From Roseateles koreensis (GTDB taxonomy: Bacteria; Pseudomonadota; Gammaproteobacteria; Burkholderiales; Burkholderiaceae_C), in assembly GCF_028595305.1 (NCBI RefSeq), contig NZ_JAQQXS010000009.1, forward strand, positions 62,001 to 126,000: a stretch of DNA of 64,000 nucleotides, written 5' to 3'. How positions within the stretch are numbered: the first letter of the stretch is position 1; the number at the start of each line of letters is the position of its first letter. Of this stretch, positions 45,743-54,738 are shown in pieces. A program made the position numbers and the translations under genes. The notes beneath the pieces are model-generated. The model worked only from the letters and a program-made list of their open reading frames with translations. It was not told the origin of the DNA and did not search any database.

Positions 45743-47104
45743 ATGCGACACACGATTTTTCGCAAGGGGCTCAGCGGACTGCTGCTGTGTGGAGTGATGG
45801 GTTTATCCCAAGCGCAGGCACAGGACAAGGCGCCCAAGCCCAGCGGCGTGTTGTTCGAGAACGTGCGCATCTTCAATGGCACGGCGGACCGCGTGTCATC
45901 GCCGTCTAATGTGCTGATCGTTGGCAATGTGATCCGGACGATTTCGAGTGCGCCGATCGTTGATCCCGCAGGTGTCACCGTTGCACGCGTGCAGGGCGGT
46001 GGCCGAACCTTGATGCCCGGTCTGATCGATGCGCACACCCATGTGATGTTCGCCACGGTGCCCCAGATGGCGATCCTCACGGCTGACCTTGGCTTTATCA
46101 ATGTGGCGGCCACCAAAGCGGCGAACGATATGCTGATGCGCGGCTTCACCAGCATCCGCGATCTGGGCGGGCCGGTTTTTGGCCTCAAGCGGGGCATTGA
46201 TGCTGGTTGGGTGGCTGGCCCGCGCATCTGGCCTTCGGGGGCTTTCATTTCACAGACCGGTGGTCATGGCGATTTTCGCCTGCCCAATGAGTTGCCGGTG
46301 CGCCCCGGCGAATTCAGCTTCAGCGAGCGGGTGGGTGCGGCCGCGATTGCTGACAATGCCGACACCGTGCGCCTGCGTGCACGTGAATTGCTGGCCCTGG
46401 GCGCTTCGCAGATCAAGTTGATGGCGGGCGGTGGGGTGTCGTCTTCGTTCGACCCGCTGGATGTCACCCAGTACACCGTGCCTGAGTTGCGTGCTGCTGT
46501 GGAAGCTGCTGAAAACTGGGGCACTTACGTGACCGTGCACGCCTACACCCCGCGTGCGGTGCGCCAGGCTATTGATGCGGGCGTGAAATGTATCGACCAC
46601 GGCCAACTGCTGGACGATGCCACCGCCAAACTGATGGGTGAAAAAGGCGTGTGGTGGAGCTTGCAGCCCTTTGTTGAAGATGGCCATTCATCGTTTGCGG
46701 AAGGTTCACCTAACCGACTCAAGCAGCAGGAAATGTTCAGCGGCACCGACACGGCCTACGCCTTGGCTCGAAAGTACAAGATCAAGACGGCCTGGGGCAC
46801 CGACATCTTGTTCAATGCCGCTGCGGCAGCCACCCAGGGCGAGCAATTGGCGCGGATGACGCGCTGGTACACCCCCGCCGAGGCTTTGAAGATGGCCACT
46901 TCGGCCAACGCCGAACTGCTGGCGCTGTCGGGCCTGCGCAGCCCTTACCGTGGCAAGCTGGGGGTGGTGGAGGAAGGCGCGCTGGCCGATTTGCTGCTGG
47001 TGGACGGCAACCCCATCGAGAACATTCAGCTGATTGCAGACCCGGCGAAGAATTTCCTGCTCATCATGAAGGATGGCAATATCTACAAGAACCAGGGCTT
47101 GTAA
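45743..47104 (+). CDS. Secreted metal-dependent amidohydrolase (imidazolonepropionase-like)
   Basis: 453 residues from ATG 45743, with a signal peptide ending near SQAQAQD (residue about 26). Amidohydrolase metal ligands: HxH in LIDAHTHVMF, the carbamylated Lys in ASQIKLMAGGGV, His in TVHAYTP and CIDHGQLL, and Asp in AWGTDIL. The C-terminus returns to the beta-sandwich (GVVEEGALADLLLVDGNPIE). Related periplasmic enzymes cleave dipeptides or organophosphates. It appears monocistronic. Confidence 0.88.
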   Translation: MRHTIFRKGLSGLLLCGVMGLSQAQAQDKAPKPSGVLFENVRIFNGTADRVSSPSNVLIVGNVIRTISSAPIVDPAGVTVARVQGGGRTLMPGLIDAHTHVMFATVPQMAILTADLGFINVAATKAANDMLMRGFTSIRDLGGPVFGLKRGIDAGWVAGPRIWPSGAFISQTGGHGDFRLPNELPVRPGEFSFSERVGAAAIADNADTVRLRARELLALGASQIKLMAGGGVSSSFDPLDVTQYTVPELRAAVEAAENWGTYVTVHAYTPRAVRQAIDAGVKCIDHGQLLDDATAKLMGEKGVWWSLQPFVEDGHSSFAEGSPNRLKQQEMFSGTDTAYALARKYKIKTAWGTDILFNAAAAATQGEQLARMTRWYTPAEALKMATSANAELLALSGLRSPYRGKLGVVEEGALADLLLVDGNPIENIQLIADPAKNFLLIMKDGNIYKNQGL

Positions 47105-47109
47105 GCCCT
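47094..47109 (+). other. Hairpin enclosing the amidohydrolase stop codon
   Basis: AGGGCT-TGTA-AGCCCT, a perfect 6-bp stem. The TAA stop (47102-47104) lies in the loop and first stem base. No T-run follows, so it is not a classical terminator. Confidence 0.4.
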
Positions 47110-47171
47110 TGCCCACGCGCAGGCTTTGGTGCTTGTGGCCCTGATTTCCATCAACGACAGAAAGACACTTC

Positions 47172-47771
47172 ATGCAACTCATTGGCATGCTGGACTCCCC
47201 CTATGTGCGGCGCGTTGCCATCTCGATGCACCTGCTTGGTCTGCCCTTCGAGCACCGACCTATTTCGGTGTTCAGCAGTTATGAGGCGTTTGAGCAGATC
47301 AACCCGGTTGTCAAGGCGCCCAGCTTGGTGTGCGACAACGGGGTGGTGTTGATGGAGTCCGGCCTGATCCTTGACTATCTGGAGGCGCTGTCCGAGCGCA
47401 GCCTGATGCCTGGCGATTTGGCGGAGCGCCAGCAGGCGCTGCACATCCTGGGGCTGGCATTGGCGGCATGCGAAAAGACCGTGCAAATCGTCTACGAACA
47501 GAACCTGCGCCCCACCGACAAGCAGCACGCGCCTTGGTTGACGCGTGTGCAAGGCCAATTGCAGGCTGCCTATCAGGGGTTGGATGCGGCGTTGGCGGCA
47601 TTTGATGAAGCCGAGAGTGCCTTTCACCAAGGCCACCTGACGGCTGCTGTGTCCTGGACCTTCACGCAGGCCAAGCTGCCTGGGGTGTTTGCACCTGAGG
47701 CCTTTCCGCATGTGGCGGCCCTGGCCACCACGGCGGAGCAATTGCCGTTCTTCCAGGCGGCAGCGTTCTGA
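47172..47771 (+). CDS. Glutathione S-transferase
   Basis: 199 residues. The N-terminal thioredoxin-like domain has SPYVRRVAISMHLLGLPFEH, with Ser at the usual catalytic position, and VLMESGLILDYLE for glutathione binding. The C-terminal part is all-helical. Substrate unknown; it could serve detoxification. It lies 68 bp after the amidohydrolase on the same strand. Confidence 0.9.
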   Translation: MQLIGMLDSPYVRRVAISMHLLGLPFEHRPISVFSSYEAFEQINPVVKAPSLVCDNGVVLMESGLILDYLEALSERSLMPGDLAERQQALHILGLALAACEKTVQIVYEQNLRPTDKQHAPWLTRVQGQLQAAYQGLDAALAAFDEAESAFHQGHLTAAVSWTFTQAKLPGVFAPEAFPHVAALATTAEQLPFFQAAAF

Positions 47772-47781
47772 AATAGTCAGC

Positions 47782-47801
47782 GCGTTAGGGCGTTAGGGCG
47801 T
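47782..47801 (-). repeat. 8-bp tandem duplication containing the stop codon of the solute-binding protein
   Basis: On the minus strand ACGC-CCTAACGC-CCTAACGC: the 8-mer is duplicated so that TAA occurs twice, eight bases apart in different frames. The first TAA (47793-47795) ends the gene. Confidence 0.75.
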
Positions 47802-48575
47802 GTAGCCATATGAGGCGTAGATTTTGCGGATCACGCCTTTTTTGTCCAGCCCGGCGAGCGTGTTGTTGAGCAGACGCACCTGTTCGTCGGGCAATTGCTT
47901 CTGGCAGGCCAAGTACATCTCGGTACGGTTGAACTTCAGCACCGGCTCGATATTGCTGATGCCCTGCTGCTGAAGGCGGTACTGGCCAATCAGCCGGCCG
48001 GTGGCCCAGAAGTCGATGCGCCCGGCCAGCAGTTTTTTGGGGTTTACATCGTCAGACGGCGCCACGTCAACCTGGTGGCCGCGGGTTTGCAGGTAGGACA
48101 CGATGGCGTCTCCCTGGTAGCTGCCAATGCGCATGTTCATCGCCTCATCCAGTTGATTGAGACGGCTGGAGCCGACACGTGCAAACAAGGTCCAATCGTT
48201 GTATACCAGTGGGCCGATCCATTTGTACAAGGTTTCCCGTTCGGGAGTGCGCGACATGGAGTACACACAGGTGTTCACCTGCGTGCGTGCCATGGCAATG
48301 GCACGGGCCCAGGGGTACGCGGCCACCTCATAGTCGTAGCCCGCAGCTTCCAGCATGGCCTTGACGATGTCGGTGGAGATGCCTGTCACCTGCCCGTTGG
48401 CATCGCTCATGTTGTAGGGCGGGTACTCCTCGGTGACAAGAACGAGTCGCTGCGCATGCGGGCTTGAATGGGCGCCCGCGGCGAAGACTGCCAGGGCCAG
48501 GGCGCGAAAGACGTTGAAGGCGCCAAAAACGCCAACGGCGTTGAAGAGGGATGCGACTCGCCGATCTGCACGCAT
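47793..48575 (-). CDS. Periplasmic solute-binding protein, family 3
   Basis: 260 residues from ATG 48575, preceded by GGGAG; an ATG at 48602 would add nine residues. A signal peptide ends near GAHSSPHA. The binding fold shows LVTEEYPPYNMSDANGQVTG and GISTDIVKAMLEAAGYDYEV, the family-3 start used for polar amino acids and related ligands. No ABC permease or ATPase gene adjoins it, so it is an orphan receptor or a sensor-type protein. Confidence 0.85.
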   Translation of the reverse strand: MRADRRVASLFNAVGVFGAFNVFRALALAVFAAGAHSSPHAQRLVLVTEEYPPYNMSDANGQVTGISTDIVKAMLEAAGYDYEVAAYPWARAIAMARTQVNTCVYSMSRTPERETLYKWIGPLVYNDWTLFARVGSSRLNQLDEAMNMRIGSYQGDAIVSYLQTRGHQVDVAPSDDVNPKKLLAGRIDFWATGRLIGQYRLQQQGISNIEPVLKFNRTEMYLACQKQLPDEQVRLLNNTLAGLDKKGVIRKIYASYGYTP

Positions 48576-48680
48576 GAGTATTCTCCCTGCAGCGAAAAAC
48601 ATAACTTTCCGAGCATACGTCGCCTTGTGCGCGGAGAGGAGAGAGATAGTGGCATTTCCCAGTCAGGTTGCTTGCGCGCT

Positions 48681-49478
48681 TTATCGCGGCGATCCGTTCG
48701 CGTGCTCAGGGTTTTGGGCCGGTACCGCCTGCGGGAAGCAGCGCAAGCTCTGCAGGTTCAGCACTCGCAGGCCACCGTATTCGATGCGAATCAATTGGTG
48801 GCGCGCCAGCGTGTTGAGCGCCTGGTTCACCCGCTGGCGCGACAAGCCCACCAGATAGCCCAACTCCTGCTGCGTGATGCGCAGCATGCTGCCCACGCCG
48901 GGGTACAGCTGCGGATGAAAGAGCGCCGCGAGATTGCGCGCAACGCGCAGGTCGGGGTCGCTGATGCGGTCGATCTCACGCGCGGCAATGAATTGGCTCA
49001 GGCGCTCGTTCAACTGGTTCAGCATGTAGTGGTTGAAGGCGAGGCTGTTTTTCAGCAGCTCATGAAAGTTGTCGATCGGCAAGCCCGCCACGATGCTGGG
49101 CCGCAGCACCTGGATGTTGTAGCGATAGCACTCGCGTTTGAGCAAGGTACCTTCGCCAAACCAACCGCCGGGCGGTACCCCGGTGAAGGTGATGGCCTGC
49201 CCACTGCTGTCGTCGTTGCTCATCTTCAGCAGCCCGTCGATCACACCAAACCAGAAGTTAGCCTGCTTGCCAATGCGGCAGATGCGCTCGCCCACCTGGG
49301 CGTCGGCAACCTGCAGCTGCTGCGCAACCTTGCGCTGTTGGGCAGTATCCAGTACGGCCAGCCAGGGAATGGCATCCAGCTCCGTGGGCGTGGCGGCGCG
49401 CGCGCGTTGGCGCAGGCTGGAAGGGGGGCTTGGATGGGCATGCATGCTGACGAGTTCCCGGACGCAGAGTGACAGCAT
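48681..49478 (-). CDS. Crp/Fnr-family transcriptional regulator
   Basis: 265 residues: cyclic-nucleotide-binding-like beta-roll at about 40-150 (VGERICRIGKQANFWFGVID, VPPGGWFGEG) and a C-terminal winged helix with ITQQELGYLVGLSRQRVNQA. It lacks the N-terminal Cys cluster of FNR, so it is not an iron-sulfur oxygen sensor of that type. The start is uncertain: ATG 49478 or 49445. It diverges from the CoA-ligase/Liv operon and is its probable regulator. Confidence 0.85.
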   Translation of the reverse strand: MLSLCVRELVSMHAHPSPPSSLRQRARAATPTELDAIPWLAVLDTAQQRKVAQQLQVADAQVGERICRIGKQANFWFGVIDGLLKMSNDDSSGQAITFTGVPPGGWFGEGTLLKRECYRYNIQVLRPSIVAGLPIDNFHELLKNSLAFNHYMLNQLNERLSQFIAAREIDRISDPDLRVARNLAALFHPQLYPGVGSMLRITQQELGYLVGLSRQRVNQALNTLARHQLIRIEYGGLRVLNLQSLRCFPQAVPAQNPEHANGSPR

Positions 49479-49517
49479 GCTGAAAAAAGAAGGTGTGCAG
49501 ACCTCGGGAAAATACGC

Positions 49518-49553
49518 CCCAGGAAGTCCCTGGGATTGTCGTTACAAAGACAA
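49518..49553. promoter_or_regulatory. Two adjacent inverted repeats between the Crp/Fnr gene and the CoA-ligase operon
   Basis: CCCAGG-AAGTC-CCTGGG at 49518-49534 and TTGTC-N8-GACAA at 49536-49553. The second has the size and symmetry of a Crp/Fnr-family operator, although it does not match the FNR or CRP consensus. They lie about 40-60 bp from the regulator's start and about 100 bp before the ligase start. Confidence 0.4.
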
Positions 49554-49655
49554 CTAAGCGTCAAAGTCCGCCCTACTATGGGTCCACGAGATAGCTCGGC
49601 ACAGCCTCCTGGTGTGGGCTGCGGCAGCCCGACTGAGCGCAAGGAGACAGACAAG

Positions 49656-51602
49656 GTGAGTACTACTTTCCCTCGGCTCTTGCAAGAACATGCCCGCCGG
49701 CGCCCGGACGCAGCTGCATTGCGGGAGAAGGAGTACGGCATCTGGCAAACGCTGAGCTGGGCTGCGCTTGCCGTTTTGGTTCGCGAACTGGCGCACGGCC
49801 TGGCACACGCAGGTTTGCAGCGGGGCGCGCATGTGCTGGTGGTGGGCGAGAACCGGCCGCGTCTCTCGGCCGCCATGTTGGCGGCCCAGGTGCTGGGGGC
49901 GATCCCTGTCCCGTTGTACCAGGATGCGGTTGCGGCGGAGTTTGTATTTCCGATCAACAACGCCGACATCGCCTATGCGATCGTGGAAGACCAGGAGCAG
50001 GTCGACAAGATGCTGGAACTGCGTGAAGCCTGTCCGCAGCTTCAATACATCTGGTTTGACGACGCCCGGGGATTGCGCAGCTATGCGGATGAAGGCCTGG
50101 CCTCTCTGGACACCTTGTGCGACCAGGGGCGTCAGCACATGGCGCAGCATCCCGGGTTTTTTGACGAGCAGGTGGCGCAGGGACAAGCCAGCGATGTGGC
50201 GGCCCTGTTTTTCACCTCTGGCACCACCGGCAACCCCAAGGGCGTGGTGCACACCCATGGCAGCCTGATCGACCGCGCGCAGGCGGGTGCTCGTTTTGAC
50301 AAGCTGACGAGCAATGAGGAGGTGCTGGCTTATCTGCCGCCTGCCTGGGTGGGGCAAAACATCTTCAGCTACGCTCAATGGCTGGCCTGCGGCTATGTGG
50401 TGAATTGCCCGGAGTCGGCCAGCACCGTCAACATCGACTTGAAGGAAATCGGCCCGACCTACTACTTTGCGCCGCCACGCGTTTTCGAGGCGCTGTTGAC
50501 CAGCGTGATGATCCGCATGGAGGACGCCTCAGCGCCCAAGCGCTGGCTGTTCAATCACTGCATGGCCTTGGCGCGGCGGGTAGGGCCGGCGTTGATGGAT
50601 GGCCAGCCGGTGAGCCTGTTCTCCCGCTTGAAATATGCATTAGGCAATCTGGCCATCTACGGGCCGTTGCGCAATACCTTGGGCTTTTCGCGGGTGCGGG
50701 TGGCGTACACCGCAGGCGAGGCCATCGGACCCGATCTGTTCAGCTTTTATCGCAGCATCGGCATCAATCTGAAGCAGTTGTACGGGTCGACCGAAACGGC
50801 GGTCTTCGTCTGCCTGCAGCCCGACCATGAGGCCCGCGCCGACACGGTGGGCGTGCCCATCGAGGGCGTTGAAGTCAAGCTCAGTAGCGTGGGCGAAATC
50901 CTGGTGAAGTCGCCAGGCTTGTTCACCGCCTATTACAAAAACCCGCTTGCCACCGCCGAGGTGTTGACGCCGGAAGGCTGGTACCACACCGGCGATGCCG
51001 GATTCATCGATGGGCACGGCCATCTGAAGATCATCGACCGCGCCAAGGATGTTGGGCGGCTGGCGGGCGGGGACTTCGACGGCGCTCTGTTTGCGCCGAA
51101 ATACGTAGAGAACAAACTCAAGTTCTTCGCCTTCATCAAGGAGGCCGTAGCCTTTGGTGATCGGCGTGACAAGGTGTGCGCCTTCATCAACATCGACTTC
51201 GAAGCTGTGGGCAACTGGGCGGAGCGGCGCAATTTTCCGTACGCCGGCTATACCGATCTGGCGCAAAAGCCCGAGGTCTGCGCGCTGATCCGCGAATGCG
51301 TGGAAAAGGTCAACGCCGATCTGGCTCAGGACGAGATGTTGGCGGGCAGCCAGATCAGCCGCTTCCTGATTCTGCACAAAGAGTTGGACGCTGACGACGG
51401 TGAACTCACCCGCACGCGCAAGGTGCGGCGCGGTGCCATCGCGCTGAAGTACGGCGTGCTGATCGACGCCCTGTACGGCGGCAAGAGCAGCCAATTCATC
51501 GAGACGGCGGTTCGCTTTGAGGATGGCCGCGCGGGCGCCATCTCGGCGGAACTGAAGATCAGCGAAGCCACTTGCTACAAGCCGGCACGGAGGGCGGCGT
51601 GA
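49656..51602 (+). CDS. AMP-forming acyl-CoA ligase (long-chain fatty acid-CoA ligase-like)
   Basis: 648 residues from GTG 49656, with AAGGAG nine bases upstream. Adenylate-forming motifs: P-loop FFTSGTTGNPKGVVHTHGS, then YGSTETAVF and GWYHTGDAGFIDGHGHLKII. Members couple ATP hydrolysis to CoA thioester formation from fatty or aromatic acids. It overlaps livG by one base and leads an operon of Liv-type transporter genes, so it probably activates the imported acid. Confidence 0.88.
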   Translation: MSTTFPRLLQEHARRRPDAAALREKEYGIWQTLSWAALAVLVRELAHGLAHAGLQRGAHVLVVGENRPRLSAAMLAAQVLGAIPVPLYQDAVAAEFVFPINNADIAYAIVEDQEQVDKMLELREACPQLQYIWFDDARGLRSYADEGLASLDTLCDQGRQHMAQHPGFFDEQVAQGQASDVAALFFTSGTTGNPKGVVHTHGSLIDRAQAGARFDKLTSNEEVLAYLPPAWVGQNIFSYAQWLACGYVVNCPESASTVNIDLKEIGPTYYFAPPRVFEALLTSVMIRMEDASAPKRWLFNHCMALARRVGPALMDGQPVSLFSRLKYALGNLAIYGPLRNTLGFSRVRVAYTAGEAIGPDLFSFYRSIGINLKQLYGSTETAVFVCLQPDHEARADTVGVPIEGVEVKLSSVGEILVKSPGLFTAYYKNPLATAEVLTPEGWYHTGDAGFIDGHGHLKIIDRAKDVGRLAGGDFDGALFAPKYVENKLKFFAFIKEAVAFGDRRDKVCAFINIDFEAVGNWAERRNFPYAGYTDLAQKPEVCALIRECVEKVNADLAQDEMLAGSQISRFLILHKELDADDGELTRTRKVRRGAIALKYGVLIDALYGGKSSQFIETAVRFEDGRAGAISAELKISEATCYKPARRAA

Positions 51603-52420
51603 TGCAGGCGGCGCAGCAGCAAGGGCAGCAAGGCATGGCAGAAAGCGTGAGCGATGAAGTCATTCTCGACATCAAGAACATCAGCCTGAACTTTGGTGGG
51701 GTGAAGGCCCTGACTGACATCAGCTTCGATGTGCGGGTACATGAAATCCGCGCCATCATTGGCCCCAACGGCGCGGGCAAAAGTTCCATGCTGAACTGCA
51801 TCAACGGCGTGTATCAGCCGCAGGTGGGCTCCATCGCTTTTCGAGGGCAGACCTTCAAACACATGAGTTCGCGGCAGGTGGCGGAGATGGGGGTGGCGCG
51901 CACCTTTCAGAACCTGGCGCTCTTCAAGGGCATGAGTGTGCTGGACAACATCATGACCGGCCGCACCCTGCACATGAAAACCGGCCTGCTGCTGCAGGCA
52001 CTGCGCTGGGGCCCGGCGGAACGCGAGGAGATGGCGCAGCGCGAGAAGGTTGAGCACATCATCGACTTCCTGGAAATTCAGGCGCACCGCAAAACCCCGG
52101 TAGGCCGTTTGCCCTACGGCCTGCAAAAGCGTGTGGACCTGGGCCGCGCACTGGCCATGGAGCCCGAGGTGCTGTTGCTGGACGAACCCATGGCCGGCAT
52201 GAATGTCGAAGAGAAACAAGACATGTGCCGTTTCATCCTGGATGTGAACAAGGAGTTCGGTACCACCATCGTGCTGATCGAGCATGACATGGGCGTGGTG
52301 ATGGACATTTCAGACCGCGTGGTGGTGTTGGACTACGGCAAGAAGATTGGTGACGGCCTGCCCGATGAGGTTCGACGTAACGAGGACGTGATCCGCGCCT
52401 ATCTTGGCACTTCGCATTGA
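51602..52420 (+). CDS. Liv-type ABC transporter ATPase (LivG-like)
   Basis: 272 residues. Walker A GPNGAGKSS near residue 54, Q-loop RTFQNLALF, an unusual signature LPYGLQKRVDLGRA in place of LSGGQ, Walker B VLLLDEPMAGMN and the switch His in IEHDMG. TGATG overlap with the ligase stop; an ATG at 51635 is an alternative start. One of two ATPases of a branched-chain-amino-acid-type importer that probably carries an aromatic or fatty acid. Confidence 0.9.
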   Translation: MQAAQQQGQQGMAESVSDEVILDIKNISLNFGGVKALTDISFDVRVHEIRAIIGPNGAGKSSMLNCINGVYQPQVGSIAFRGQTFKHMSSRQVAEMGVARTFQNLALFKGMSVLDNIMTGRTLHMKTGLLLQALRWGPAEREEMAQREKVEHIIDFLEIQAHRKTPVGRLPYGLQKRVDLGRALAMEPEVLLLDEPMAGMNVEEKQDMCRFILDVNKEFGTTIVLIEHDMGVVMDISDRVVVLDYGKKIGDGLPDEVRRNEDVIRAYLGTSH

Positions 52421-52477
52421 GGATACCAATATGCGCCACCCCATCACCTTGTTCTTGCCCTTGGAGAGGTTTTCGCC

Positions 52478-53407
52478 ATGGGATTTTTGATTGAAACCAT
52501 CTTCGGCGGCCTGATGACGGGCATGCTGTATTCGCTCATTGCGCTGGGCTTTGTGCTGATCTACAAGGCCAGCGGCGTGTTCAATTTTGCGCAGGGCGCG
52601 ATGGTGCTGTTCGCGGCATTGGCCATGGCGCGCTTCACCGAATGGATTCCGCAATGGACGGGCCTTACGCAGCCGCTGCTGGTCAACGGGCTCGGATTTC
52701 TGGCGGCTTGCGCGGTGATGGTGCTGGTCGCCTGGCTGATCGAGCGACTGGTGCTCAGCAAGTTGGTCAATCAGGAAGGTATCACCCTGCTGATGGCCAC
52801 CATCGGCGTGACCTATCTGATGGAAGGACTGGGGCAGACCCTGTTCGGCTCGGACATCTACAAGATCGATGTAGGCATGCCCAAGGACCCGATCTTTTTG
52901 TTCGAAAAAACCTTTGAAGGCGGCGTGCTGGTCAACAAAGAAGACTTGTACGCCGCCCTGATCGCTGCGGCCATGGTGGCGCTGCTGGCGCTGTTTTTTC
53001 AGAAGACGGCAACGGGCCGCGCCTTGCGGGCGGTGGCGGATGATCACCAGGCGGCGCAATCCATCGGCATCCCGCTCTCACGCATCTGGGTCATCGTGTG
53101 GGCGGTGGCGGGTTTCGTGGCTCTGGTGGCCGGTGTCATCTGGGGCAGCAAACTGGGCGTGCAGTTCTCCCTCTCCCTGGTCGCGCTGAAGGCCTTGCCG
53201 GTGGTGATTCTGGGCGGCCTCACCTCGGTGCCCGGCGCCATCATTGGCGGGCTCGTGATTGGTGTGGGCGAGAAAGTCTCTGAGGTCTATCTCGGGCCCC
53301 TGATGGGGGGCGGCATCGAGATCTGGTTCGCCTATGTGCTGGCGCTGTTGTTCTTGCTGGTCCGCCCGCAAGGTTTGTTTGGCGAAAAAATAATTGATCG
53401 CGTATGA
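52478..53407 (+). CDS. Liv-type ABC transporter permease (LivH-like)
   Basis: 309 residues with about eight membrane helices, beginning ETIFGGLMTGMLYSLIALGF. The permease loop ALRAVADDHQAAQSIGIPLS contacts the ATPase, and VVILGGLTSVPGAIIGGLVI is conserved in the family. Its last codons are the left arm of a long hairpin, and the region after the stop is tandemly repeated. Confidence 0.92.
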   Translation: MGFLIETIFGGLMTGMLYSLIALGFVLIYKASGVFNFAQGAMVLFAALAMARFTEWIPQWTGLTQPLLVNGLGFLAACAVMVLVAWLIERLVLSKLVNQEGITLLMATIGVTYLMEGLGQTLFGSDIYKIDVGMPKDPIFLFEKTFEGGVLVNKEDLYAALIAAAMVALLALFFQKTATGRALRAVADDHQAAQSIGIPLSRIWVIVWAVAGFVALVAGVIWGSKLGVQFSLSLVALKALPVVILGGLTSVPGAIIGGLVIGVGEKVSEVYLGPLMGGGIEIWFAYVLALLFLLVRPQGLFGEKIIDRV

Positions 53408-53425
53408 CGCGAGCAATTATTTTTC
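53384..53425 (+). other. Long hairpin embracing the livH stop codon
   Basis: GAAAAAATAATTG-AT-CGCGT pairs with ACGCG-AG-CAATTATTTTTC around an ATG triloop. This gives about 17 pairs, one 2x2 internal mismatch and one extra A. The stop TGA (53405-53407) lies at the loop. The right arm is therefore the inverted complement of the last five to six codons of livH. It could act as an intra-operon attenuator or mRNA 3'-end protector. Confidence 0.7.
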
Positions 53426-53622
53426 AGAGAAGGCTAACTTGGACTCGTCCAAGTTAAGCGCCGAACGGCGCGGCCGGAACTAAAAAGGTCATCCATTGCG
53501 TATGACGCGAGCAATTATTTTTCAGAGAAGGCTAACTTGGACTCGTCCAAGTTAAGCGCCGAACGGCGCGGCCGGAACTAAAAAAGGTCATCCATTGCGT
53601 ATGACGCGAGCAATTATTTTTT
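53400..53622 (+). repeat. 98-99 bp tandem direct repeat (2.3 copies) after livH
   Basis: Copy 1 at 53400-53497, copy 2 at 53498-53596 (one extra A), partial copy 3 at 53597-53622. The copies are otherwise nearly identical. Each full unit contains the right arm of the livH hairpin, a second hairpin AACTTGGAC-TC-GTCCAAGTT and a third GCGCCG-AA-CGGCGC. The first unit starts within the final codons of livH. No open frame continues through it. It separates livH from livM. Confidence 0.93.
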
Positions 53623-53673
53623 CAACGAAGTCAGTGAGCGGACAGCGTCAAAGAATCATTGAGGAATCAGCCC

Positions 53674-54738
53674 ATGTTCTATCGTGAGAACGGCCAGTTC
53701 AAAACTTCTTACCGGGCAGACAGCCAGATCTTCCCGATCCGGCAGGACCGCGTCGCTGTTGCCGCGCTGTTGTTGCTGGCTTTCGTGGGGCTGCCCTTAT
53801 TGGCCACTGACTATCTGTTCAGCGCCATCCTGATTCCGTTTTTGATCCTCTCGCTGGCGGCGCTGGGCTTGAATGTGCTGGTCGGCTATTGCGGGCAGAT
53901 CTCCCTGGGCACGGGGGCCTTCATGGCGGTGGGGGCGTATGCGGCATACAACTTCCAGGTGCGCATCGAGGGCATGCCCTTGCTGGTGTCACTGCTGATG
54001 GGGGGGCTGTGCGCCACGGCCGTGGGTGTGCTGTTCGGCATCCCCTCGCTGCGCATCAAGGGGCTGTATCTGGCGGTGGCCACCTTGGCGGCGCAGTTCT
54101 TCTGCGACTGGGCTTTTTTGCGTATCAAATGGTTCACCAACAACTCGTCCTCGGGCAATGTGTCGGTGTCTGAATTGAGTGTGTTGGGGCTCGCCATCGA
54201 CGCACCGGTGCAGAAGTACCTGTTCTGTCTGAGCCTTGTCACCGTGTTTGCCCTGCTGACCAAAAATCTGGTGCGCGGTGCCATCGGCCGTGAATGGATG
54301 GCCATGCGCGATATGGACGTGGCGGCTGCCGTGATCGGCATTCGTCCGGTCTACGCCAAGCTCAGCGCGTTTGCGGTCAGCAGCTTCATCGTGGGCGTGG
54401 CCGGTGCGCTGTGGGGCTTTGTGCATCTGGGCTCTTGGGAGCCTGCGGCCTTTTCCATCGACCGCTCTTTCCAGCTTTTGTTCATGGTCATCATTGGCGG
54501 CCTGGGGTCGGTGATGGGCAGTTTTTTTGGCGCGGCCTTCATCATTTTTCTACCCATCGCCTTGAACCAGTTGCCGCGTTTGCTGGGCCTGCAGATTGGG
54601 ACTGAAACCGCCTCGCACCTTGAGCTAATGGTGTTCGGCGCCCTGATTATTTTCTTTCTGATCAAGGAGCCGCATGGCCTGGCACGGCTGTGGTCCACCG
54701 CCAAGGAGAAGTTGCGGCTTTGGCCATTTCCGCATTGA
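53674..54738 (+). CDS. Liv-type ABC transporter permease (LivM-like)
   Basis: 354 residues from ATG 53674, preceded by GAGG. About ten membrane helices; the LivM-type block LNVLVGYCGQISLGTGAFMA lies near residue 70. The ATPase-contact loop reads WMAMRDMDVAAAVIGIRPVY, and GGLGSVMGSFFGAAFIIFLP is conserved. The gene ends CCG CAT TGA, and this 9-mer is repeated in tandem after the stop. Confidence 0.92.
   Translation: MFYRENGQFKTSYRADSQIFPIRQDRVAVAALLLLAFVGLPLLATDYLFSAILIPFLILSLAALGLNVLVGYCGQISLGTGAFMAVGAYAAYNFQVRIEGMPLLVSLLMGGLCATAVGVLFGIPSLRIKGLYLAVATLAAQFFCDWAFLRIKWFTNNSSSGNVSVSELSVLGLAIDAPVQKYLFCLSLVTVFALLTKNLVRGAIGREWMAMRDMDVAAAVIGIRPVYAKLSAFAVSSFIVGVAGALWGFVHLGSWEPAAFSIDRSFQLLFMVIIGGLGSVMGSFFGAAFIIFLPIALNQLPRLLGLQIGTETASHLELMVFGALIIFFLIKEPHGLARLWSTAKEKLRLWPFPH

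Noticed and set aside
53400-53622. Reading the livH repeats as a CRISPR array
   Set aside because: Units are directly adjacent with no unique spacers, only 2.3 copies, and no cas genes are in the window.
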